Source of the DNA: JAVBNJ01 sp031551625
GTDB taxonomy: Bacteria > Bacteroidota > Bacteroidia > Bacteroidales > UBA932
DNA: 22,603 nucleotides
Assembly (NCBI GenBank): GCA_031551625.1
Contig: JAVBNJ010000144.1
Span: forward strand, 1-22,603
Direction: 5' to 3'
Position 1 is the first letter of the stretch, and every line of letters begins with the position of its first letter. The notes beneath the pieces were generated by a model that saw only the letters and a list, made by a program, of their open reading frames with translations, did not search any database and was not told the origin of the DNA. A program made the translations under genes and the position numbers. Positions 1 to 5,275 of the stretch are shown one piece after another.

Positions 1-963
1 CATGTCCTTTACAAACTGCACCAATTCCTCAAATGCCACTTCGTCTTCACCCGGGTGGCCGACGATAAGCGTAGTGCGAATAGCGATGTCGGGAATTTCG
101 GCACGCAACTTTTCGACCAACGCACGTGTTTGCTTGCCGTCGACACCGCGGCGCATATTTTTCAATACCGCGTTGGACACGTGTTGCAGAGGTATATCAA
201 GGTATTTACAAATTTTCGGATTGTCGCGCATCACCGCCACCACATCATCAGGAAACTGCGCGGGATAGGCATAGTGCAAGCGTACCCATTCGATGCCTTC
301 TACTTCAGTAAGTGCTGTCAGCAAGTCAACTAAACGGCGGCGGCCATACAGGTCGAGACCGTAATAGGTCGTATCCTGTGCGGTTACCAACAATTCTTTT
401 ACCCCTTTTGCCGCCAATAGTTTTGTTTCTTCGATCAACTCTTCAATTGGCACCGACACATGTTTGCCGCGGATAAGCGGAATGGCGCAATAGGAACAAC
501 CCCAGTTGCAGCCTTCCGAAATCTTGAGATAGGCATAATGCTGCGGCGTAGTAACCATGCGTTCGGTAGCAAGTTCGGGTCTATAAATACCACCCAGTTT
601 TTCTACAATTTTATCGAAATCCGTAACACCAAAAAATGTATCGACTTCGGGCATTTCTTCCGAAAGCTCCTGCTTGTAGCGCTGCGAGAGACAACCGAAC
701 ACATACAATTTTTTAATATCGCCTCGCCGTTTTGCTTCGATGTACTGCAAAATTGTTTCAATCGATTCTTCCTTGGCATCGCCGATAAACCCACAGGTGT
801 TGATAATAACAACATCCGACGGTTTGCTGCTTTCGTGCACCACCTCGAATCCCGAAGCCTGCAATTGCCTCATGAGGTGCTCGGAATCAACTAAGTTTTT
901 GGAGCAACCAAGGGTGATGACGTTGATTGACGATTGACGATTGGCAATTGATTCGTTTTGCAT
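1..963 (-). CDS. rimO: Ribosomal protein S12 methylthiotransferase RimO (C-terminus beyond window)
   Basis: RimO is a radical SAM enzyme that adds a methylthio group to a conserved aspartate of ribosomal protein S12. The frame is open from an ATG at 961-963 to the window edge, giving 321 residues without a stop; the family is usually about 430-440, so the C-terminal TRAM domain lies outside. The N-terminal domain shows the three cysteines expected to hold the auxiliary 4Fe-4S cluster: C20 in LGCSKN, C57 in NTCGF and C91 in FGCLSQ. The radical SAM motif CNWGCSYCAIP follows at C152, C156 and C159. The motif GCSKNLVDSE separates RimO from its relative MiaB. It lies 28 bp downstream of rsmE on the same strand, so co-transcription is likely. 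The first dozen residues are not conserved family sequence and include a 7-bp tandem repeat, but no other good start precedes C20. Confidence 0.95.
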   Translation of the reverse strand, partial: MQNESIANRQSSINVITLGCSKNLVDSEHLMRQLQASGFEVVHESSKPSDVVIINTCGFIGDAKEESIETILQYIEAKRRGDIKKLYVFGCLSQRYKQELSEEMPEVDTFFGVTDFDKIVEKLGGIYRPELATERMVTTPQHYAYLKISEGCNWGCSYCAIPLIRGKHVSVPIEELIEETKLLAAKGVKELLVTAQDTTYYGLDLYGRRRLVDLLTALTEVEGIEWVRLHYAYPAQFPDDVVAVMRDNPKICKYLDIPLQHVSNAVLKNMRRGVDGKQTRALVEKLRAEIPDIAIRTTLIVGHPGEDEVAFEELVQFVKDM

Positions 964-991
964 TTTAAACGTGGAGCTTGTAATCTTAAAC

Positions 992-1690
992 TTAGCGAGT
1001 ATACATTGAAAAGGCCGCAATCATTCCCGCGGTCTCCGTGCGGAAGCGGCTGTCGCCGAAAGTGGCGGAACGGAAACCCGCTTGAATGGCTTGTTTTATT
1101 TCATCGTCGGAGAAATCGCCTTCGGGACCAATGAGCACGAGTGCGCGGCGGTTGACAGGCAAAGCGTTCCAGAACAATTCGCGCGGAATGTCGGGGCGAC
1201 AGCAGGCTATGTATTTTTCACCATCAAATGGTTGTTGAATAAATTTAGCAAAACTAATTTCTTCGTTTAGTTGCGGCAACTGCGCTTTAAGCGACTGCTT
1301 CATGGCCGCCACCAGCACTTTCTCCAACCGCTCGGCATTCACAGTGCGGCGCTCAGAGTGCGCACAAATCAACGGGGTAATTTCATCGACACCTGTTTCC
1401 GTTACTTTTTCCAGCATGGTTTCGTAACGGTCGATGTTCTTGGTAGGCGCCACAGCCAAGTGTAGGTAATAATCGCGGGCGCCATAGTTTTTTTGTTCGA
1501 CAATAATTGTAACCTCACAACGCTTGGCATTGGGCACCGCTATCTGTGCAGTATAAAGCGTACCACGGCCATCGGTAAGGTAAATGGTATCGCCCTCGGC
1601 GAGGCGCAGCACGCGAATACAGTGCTTGCTCTCGTCTTCGGGCAACGTATAGTTTTCCGTTACAATATCGGGCGTGTAAAATAACAACAT
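992..1690 (-). CDS. rsmE: 16S rRNA (uracil-1498-N3) methyltransferase RsmE
   Basis: RsmE methylates N3 of U1498 in 16S rRNA, in the decoding region of the small subunit, using SAM. The 232-residue length fits the family. The N-terminal RNA-binding part shows the typical HCIRVLR segment (around residues 23-29). The C-terminal SPOUT methyltransferase domain shows LVLIGPEGDFSDDEI and the knot-forming end FRTETAGMIA. In most homologues the stretch before RTETA reads LGPRIL; here it is FGDSRF, an ordinary Bacteroidota variant as far as I recall. It starts at the ATG at 1688-1690 and probably forms a two-gene ribosome-modification unit with rimO. I could not find a good promoter match directly upstream; the upstream gap holds repeat-like sequence. 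Confidence 0.95.
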   Translation of the reverse strand: MLLFYTPDIVTENYTLPEDESKHCIRVLRLAEGDTIYLTDGRGTLYTAQIAVPNAKRCEVTIIVEQKNYGARDYYLHLAVAPTKNIDRYETMLEKVTETGVDEITPLICAHSERRTVNAERLEKVLVAAMKQSLKAQLPQLNEEISFAKFIQQPFDGEKYIACCRPDIPRELFWNALPVNRRALVLIGPEGDFSDDEIKQAIQAGFRSATFGDSRFRTETAGMIAAFSMYTR

Positions 1691-1857
1691 AATCCACAGA
1701 GAACCGTTTAGACACGAATGACATTAATTTTAAAACAAGATAAAGAATCAATAAAAGATTTCACGAAAACTATTTGCTTTGCAAATAAAATTCGTGAAAT
1801 TATTATTTTAGTGTCTCTATGCGAATCTCTAATTAGTGAAATTCGTGGATAGAAAAA
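1691..1857. repeat. Intergenic repeat-like region with outward-facing 'ATTCGTG' sequence
   Basis: This gap between two minus-strand genes holds AT-rich, repeat-like sequence. Read on the minus strand, 1691-1733 contains ATTCGTGTCTAAACGG and TCTGTGGATTA. Read on the plus strand, 1791-1857 contains TTCGTGAAAT, TTAGTGTCTC and TTAGTGAAATTCGTGGAT. The two halves therefore carry related words in opposite orientation. From memory, similar words are scattered in intergenic regions of many Bacteroidota genomes; I could not confirm copy number. A related stretch lies at 19473-19501. Confidence 0.5.
1758..1800 (-). terminator. Long hairpin, candidate terminator of the small gene at 1858-2127
   Basis: Two nested perfect stems: ATTTCACGAA (1758-1767) pairs with TTCGTGAAAT (1791-1800), and TATTTGC (1771-1777) pairs with GCAAATA (1781-1787) around a TTT loop, with a 3+3 internal loop. 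On the minus strand the stem is followed by CTTTTATT. It sits downstream of the 89-residue gene and upstream of rsmE. The T-run is short and the stem AT-rich, so it may instead be part of the repeat itself. Confidence 0.5.
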
Positions 1858-2127
1858 CTACTTGGTCAGCGCGCTGATGCGGCCGAACATGGTATCCACG
1901 CCTGTGAGCAGGTCGGTAAAGATAGCACGGAAGTGAGCCTTCGATTTGCCTTCAATTTTGCGTGTGCGTTCAATCAAGTTATTGCGCAAATTTACTGTGT
2001 CTACAATAATCGCAATAGCTTCGTCGTGTTTTTTCTCGGGATACAAATACATGAATGTATCGCAATCCGAAAGGACTTCGCCTACCAAATAATCAATGTC
2101 TTTTTTAATGCGTCTAATGCTGGCCAT
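1858..2127 (-). CDS. Small conserved hypothetical protein, 89 residues
   Basis: I do not recognise a named function. The product is soluble with no signal peptide or membrane segment, and its composition suggests it is mostly alpha-helical: alternating charged and hydrophobic residues with few glycines or prolines. It contains two cell-typical basic/acidic helices (MASIRRIKKDIDYLVGEV and a second rich in Arg/Asn around residues 45-62). It looks like the small uncharacterised proteins conserved in Bacteroidales that sit as single genes among housekeeping genes. A near-consensus promoter lies 50 bp upstream, arguing that it is really expressed. The ATG at 2125-2127 gives a leader of roughly 40 bases. 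A hairpin follows the stop. Confidence 0.8.
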   Translation of the reverse strand: MASIRRIKKDIDYLVGEVLSDCDTFMYLYPEKKHDEAIAIIVDTVNLRNNLIERTRKIEGKSKAHFRAIFTDLLTGVDTMFGRISALTK

Positions 2128-2177
2128 ACAATTTTAGTTTAAAAATTTCTATTTTCTGATCTTTGAATTTAAAGATC

Positions 2178-2210
2178 CAAAGATACTATTTTTTATTGAG
2201 TGCGGCAAAA
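2178..2210 (-). promoter_or_regulatory. Bacteroidota-type promoter for the 89-residue gene
   Basis: On the minus strand: TTTTG (2210-2206), 20 bases, TATCTTTG (2185-2178). Both boxes match the Bacteroidota sigma-A consensus TTTG / TAnnTTTG. The start of transcription would be near 2171, about 44 bases before the ATG. Confidence 0.75.
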
Positions 2211-2222
2211 TTTGTACCTTCG
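2196..2222 (+). promoter_or_regulatory. Possible promoter for the YhcH-like gene
   Basis: A weaker match on the plus strand: TTG at 2196-2198 and TACCTTCG at 2215-2222 (one base off TAnnTTTG), 16 bases apart, shorter than usual. It overlaps the divergent promoter at 2178-2210, so the two would compete. The leader would be about 50 bases. Confidence 0.4.
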
Positions 2223-2278
2223 TAGCTGCTTTGCGCAATTTTTAAATCTTTAAACGTTGAATTTTTAAACTGTTTTTT

Positions 2279-2728
2279 ATGATAATCGATTCGTTGACCG
2301 GCCTGGAGCGCTACTTTGCACTCAACCCGCATTTTGAAAAAGTGTTTAACTACTTGCGTAGTAAAAATCTGAACGAACTGCCCGAGGGCAAGTACGAGAT
2401 AGACGGCGCCAATGCCTACATGAGCGTAATGGTGCGCGAAGGCAAGAACGTGGAAGATGCACCGCTAGAAGTCCACGATTCATATATTGATATCCAGATG
2501 CCGCTCGAAGGCTACGAAACCATAGGCTGGCGCGACCGTGCACAGTGCGAAGACCTGACAAAACCTTACGACGAAGTGAAGGATATTGCGTTCTTTGGCG
2601 ACAACGCCGAAGTATTTTTTACGCTGGAGCCTTACTCGCTCGCCATCCTGTTCCCCCACGATGCCCATGCCCCGCTCATCGGCGAAGGAACAATTAAGAA
2701 AGTAGTAGTAAAAGTGAAAGTAAACTAA
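2279..2728 (+). CDS. YhcH/YjgK/YiaL family protein (DUF386)
   Basis: This family of small cupin-like proteins of about 150 residues includes E. coli YhcH of the sialic acid operon, YiaL and EbgC. Their exact reaction is mostly unproven; sugar isomerase or anomerase roles have been proposed. The 149 residues fit the family length. Its diagnostic core is visible: LEVHDSYIDIQMPLEGYETIGW region around residues 61-82, with a His, two Asp and a Glu that could form the metal site. A second conserved His-containing segment, ILFPHDAHAP, lies near residue 130. No sialic acid or sugar catabolic gene is adjacent, so the substrate cannot be guessed from the neighbours. The ATG at 2279-2281 is the natural start. 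The yhcC-like gene begins 41 bp downstream, so the two may be co-transcribed. Confidence 0.9.
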   Translation: MIIDSLTGLERYFALNPHFEKVFNYLRSKNLNELPEGKYEIDGANAYMSVMVREGKNVEDAPLEVHDSYIDIQMPLEGYETIGWRDRAQCEDLTKPYDEVKDIAFFGDNAEVFFTLEPYSLAILFPHDAHAPLIGEGTIKKVVVKVKVN

Positions 2729-2735
2729 AGTAATA

Positions 2736-2758
2736 ATTAGGAACTAAGAACTCCTAAT
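2736..2758 (+). terminator. Small hairpin between the YhcH-like and YhcC-like genes
   Basis: ATTAGGA (2736-2742) and TCCTAAT (2752-2758) form a perfect 7-bp stem with a 9-base loop, just after the upstream stop codon. There is no T-run behind it, so it is at best a weak attenuator or an RNA-processing site. Confidence 0.3.
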
Positions 2759-2769
2759 CCCACACGCCT

Positions 2770-3711
2770 ATGGCTCCAGAATTCGCAAATGGTAAACGTT
2801 ACCGCTCCGTTGCCGGAGAACTCAAGCGAGAGTTGGGGTTGCGTGTGCAGAAAGTAACCATCAATGCGGGGTTCACGTGCCCCAACCGCGATGGCAGTGT
2901 GGGATACGGCGGTTGCACGTATTGCTTGAATGAAGCGTTTACGCCGTCGTATTGCCAACCGCAAAAAAGCATTGTGCAGCAAATCAACGAGGGGATTGAG
3001 TTCCATGCTGTACGCTACCGGCAGGCCGATAAGTTCCTTGCTTACTTCCAGTCGTTCTCTAACACCTATGCACCGCTCGGCGAGTTAAAACGGATATATA
3101 ACCAGGCGTTGGAACACCCGAAAATAATAGGTATTGTAGTAGGCACGCGTCCCGATTGTGTAGATGTGGAGAAATTAGATTACTTTGCTTCGCTTGCAGC
3201 ACAAGGAAAATTCGTGCAGATTGAATACGGCGTAGAGTCGTGCTACGACCGCACGCTCGTGCGTATCAACCGCGGGCACACATTTGCACAGGCGCGCGAA
3301 GCTATTGAACAAACGGCGGCGCGCGGTATCCGGACGGGTGCGCATTTTATCTTCGGCCTGCCGGGCGAGTTGCGCGCCGACATGATTGCCAATGCTCAAC
3401 TAATTTCTTCGTTGCCGATTAGCTCAGTCAAATTCCATCAGTTGCAAATTATCAAAGGCACCGCCATAGAGCGCGAATTTACCGAGCGTCCGCAAGATTT
3501 TGCCACATTCACTCTGCCGGAATATATCGACTTCTTTATCGATTTTCTGGAATACCTCTCCCCTGCTATTGTTATTGACCGATTCATTGGCGAAGTGCCG
3601 CCGCGCTTTGTGAACCATACACCGTGGGGACTGCTGCGCAATGTCGAAATACTTCGCATGCTCGACAAGCGGTTAGAAGAACGAGACACGTGGCAAGGGC
3701 GGTTAGTGTAA
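2770..3711 (+). CDS. YhcC-type radical SAM protein (TIGR01212 family)
   Basis: A radical SAM enzyme of unknown reaction, 313 residues, the usual length for E. coli YhcC and relatives. The family's spaced cluster motif is clear: C37 in FTCPNRDG, then C49 and C52 in GGCTYC. This is the long CX11CX2C arrangement of the TIGR01212/Elp3-like group rather than the common CX3CX2C. Further family blocks are QIEYGVESCYDRTL, RGIRTGAHFIFGLPGE and the SVKFHQLQIIKGT segment. A C-terminal extension follows (VIDRFIGEVPPRFV). The protein appears cytoplasmic. Start ATG at 2770-2772. It converges with the M48 protease gene, 47 bp away. An RNA- or cofactor-modifying role is suggested by its relatives but is not shown. 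Confidence 0.9.
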   Translation: MAPEFANGKRYRSVAGELKRELGLRVQKVTINAGFTCPNRDGSVGYGGCTYCLNEAFTPSYCQPQKSIVQQINEGIEFHAVRYRQADKFLAYFQSFSNTYAPLGELKRIYNQALEHPKIIGIVVGTRPDCVDVEKLDYFASLAAQGKFVQIEYGVESCYDRTLVRINRGHTFAQAREAIEQTAARGIRTGAHFIFGLPGELRADMIANAQLISSLPISSVKFHQLQIIKGTAIEREFTERPQDFATFTLPEYIDFFIDFLEYLSPAIVIDRFIGEVPPRFVNHTPWGLLRNVEILRMLDKRLEERDTWQGRLV

Positions 3712-3740
3712 GGTTTTAAATTCAGCTACTAACCCTTCAC
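3701..3740. terminator. Possible bidirectional terminator between convergent genes
   Basis: GGTTAGT (3701-3707) and ACTAACC (3728-3734) form a perfect 7-bp inverted repeat with a 20-base loop. An alternative pairing uses GTGTAAGG (3706-3713) and CCCTTCAC (3733-3740). It overlaps the stop of the YhcC-like gene and lies ahead of the end of the M48 gene. The large loop makes it a weak candidate. Confidence 0.3.
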
Positions 3741-3758
3741 AATGCAAATACACCGGAT

Positions 3759-4583
3759 TTATTTTACACTTGCTTTTACTTGTTTGTAACGGTCAACGAA
3801 ATCGTTACCTTTAACGCTTCCATAGGTAACCCACGCTTCATTGATTTTCTGGATACGATCGGGGGGCGAGGGGTGTGTACTCAAGAAGCTGGTTTTAGCA
3901 GAGGCATCCGCAGAACCATCATTTAACATTTTTTCGAAAAACCCTGCCACTCCCAACGGATTATAATCGGTATATGATAAGAAGCCCACTGCATAATTAT
4001 CCGCTTCGTATTCGTCCGTACGGCTAAATGCCAAGCCACCTACATTGCCTGCCAGCTGGGCTGCTATTTGCAAATACTGGTTTGGTTTGCTGCCCAGCAA
4101 CATGCCGGTCAAATATTCTACACCATATTGTTTGGTCATCTGGCGTGTCGAATGGCGGCGTGCCACGTGCGCCATTTCGTGGGCAATAACACCCGCCAAT
4201 TGCGCTTCGTTGTCCAAATAATTGATTAAGCCACGATACACATATATTTTACCGCCCGGGCAAGCAAAGGCATTCAACACATCGGCATCAATAATTTTTA
4301 TAGTCCAATTGAAATCCGTCGCATAATCCACCACTCCGGTATTCAAAATGGTTTTCATAATACGGTTTACATGCGCGTATGCCGTAGCATACTTTACCGA
4401 ATCCAGCAACGGGTATTCTTTCGTATCGCTTTGAATTTGCGCATACATCTGGTTACCGAATTCCTTGTCTTGATCAACAGTGAAGAGGTTTACCTGGTTG
4501 AGCACATTGCCGACTGTAGACATCGTAGAACACGAGTTCAGGATGAGTATTGGTAAAAGTAATAGTAGGAAGATTTTTTTCAT
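3759..4583 (-). CDS. M48 family metalloprotease, lipoprotein
   Basis: A zinc-dependent periplasmic protease of the Oma1/LoiP/BepA type, probably acting in envelope protein quality control. The N-terminus is a lipoprotein signal: KK, a leucine-rich stretch, then the lipobox LNSC with the lipidated C18. The zinc-binding helix reads HEMAHVARRH, with H135 and H139 as ligands and E136 as the catalytic base. The third ligand is expected to be E191 in RTDEYEAD. The end, STHPSPPDRIQKINE, is the usual C-terminal motif of this family. At 274 residues the protein has no TPR domain, so it resembles LoiP (YggG) more than BepA. It has its own near-perfect promoter inside the end of the upstream HAD gene, so it can be expressed apart from the long run of genes upstream. 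Confidence 0.92.
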   Translation of the reverse strand: MKKIFLLLLLPILILNSCSTMSTVGNVLNQVNLFTVDQDKEFGNQMYAQIQSDTKEYPLLDSVKYATAYAHVNRIMKTILNTGVVDYATDFNWTIKIIDADVLNAFACPGGKIYVYRGLINYLDNEAQLAGVIAHEMAHVARRHSTRQMTKQYGVEYLTGMLLGSKPNQYLQIAAQLAGNVGGLAFSRTDEYEADNYAVGFLSYTDYNPLGVAGFFEKMLNDGSADASAKTSFLSTHPSPPDRIQKINEAWVTYGSVKGNDFVDRYKQVKASVK

Positions 4584-4605
4584 AACATTATTTAATTTTA
4601 GGTTG

Positions 4606-4637
4606 CAAATTTACAAAAAATAGGTTACGAAAACAAA
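4606..4637 (-). promoter_or_regulatory. Bacteroidota-type promoter for the M48 protease gene
   Basis: Minus strand: TTTG (4637-4634), 20 bases, TAAATTTG (4613-4606), a full match to TTTG / TAnnTTTG. The -33 box lies inside the last codons of the HAD gene. Transcription would start near 4599, giving a leader of about 16 bases. Confidence 0.7.
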
Positions 4638-5263
4638 TCAATAATAGTTTCACCACCTGTGAGGTGATAGGTTTGCAATCCGGTGTGCTTGGCGCTCTCA
4701 ATATTTGGTAGCAAATCGTCAATAAAAACGGTAGCATACGGATTCAATTTGTTTTCGCGCAACACATATTCGTAGCAACCGGTATCGGGTTTTCGCAAAC
4801 CAATTTCCGACGAGTAGTAGTTTTTTTCAAAATAAGGAAACAGCGATTCAACACCATACTCTTTTTTTAAGTACGAAGAAAGTGCTTCCAGATGGATGGC
4901 ATTGGTATTACTCAGCAGAAACGTACGATACTTTTTTTTGAGTATTGTCAACAGTTCCAACCGGGCAAGCGGCAGATCGAGCAACATAGCATTCCACGCC
5001 CTATCTATCTGCTCATCGCTTAAAGCAATGGCAGGCGAAAGTTTGCGAACTTCGTCGCGAAAAACAGCCGGTGTAATTTTACCTGTTTCAAATAGGTCGA
5101 ACAAGCCCGCTTGCCTGGCCTGCGAATACAACTCGCCAAAGTTCGTAAAACCGAATACCTCGAACGCGTGTTGTGTACGAACATAGTCTATATTAAGCAC
5201 CACATTGCCTAAATCGAAAATAATGGCGGTGGCCTGCGGAAATAGATCTTGGAAACGGGACAT
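4625..5263 (-). CDS. HAD superfamily phosphatase (subfamily IA, YihX-like)
   Basis: A cytoplasmic haloacid-dehalogenase-type hydrolase that probably removes phosphate from a sugar phosphate or nucleotide. Motif I reads IIFDLGNVVLNID with the nucleophile D17; as in E. coli YihX (glucose-1-phosphatase) the second aspartate of DxD is replaced by Gly. Motif II is LLSNTN, motif III uses the Lys of GLRKPD, and motif IV is VFIDDLLPNIESA. The helical cap between motifs I and II is typical of subfamily IA. I chose the ATG at 5261-5263 (212 residues) over a TTG nine bases upstream, because MSRFQDLF is a normal start for the family. It begins 12 bp after the GH92 stop, suggesting co-transcription; the substrate might then be a hexose phosphate, but that is inference. 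Confidence 0.88.
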   Translation of the reverse strand: MSRFQDLFPQATAIIFDLGNVVLNIDYVRTQHAFEVFGFTNFGELYSQARQAGLFDLFETGKITPAVFRDEVRKLSPAIALSDEQIDRAWNAMLLDLPLARLELLTILKKKYRTFLLSNTNAIHLEALSSYLKKEYGVESLFPYFEKNYYSSEIGLRKPDTGCYEYVLRENKLNPYATVFIDDLLPNIESAKHTGLQTYHLTGGETIIDLFS

Positions 5264-5275
5264 GAAATACAATTA

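Noticed and set aside
4625..5272. Earlier TTG start for the HAD phosphatase
   Set aside because: It would add only three residues; the ATG at 5261-5263 is the better start and fits the family's N-terminus.
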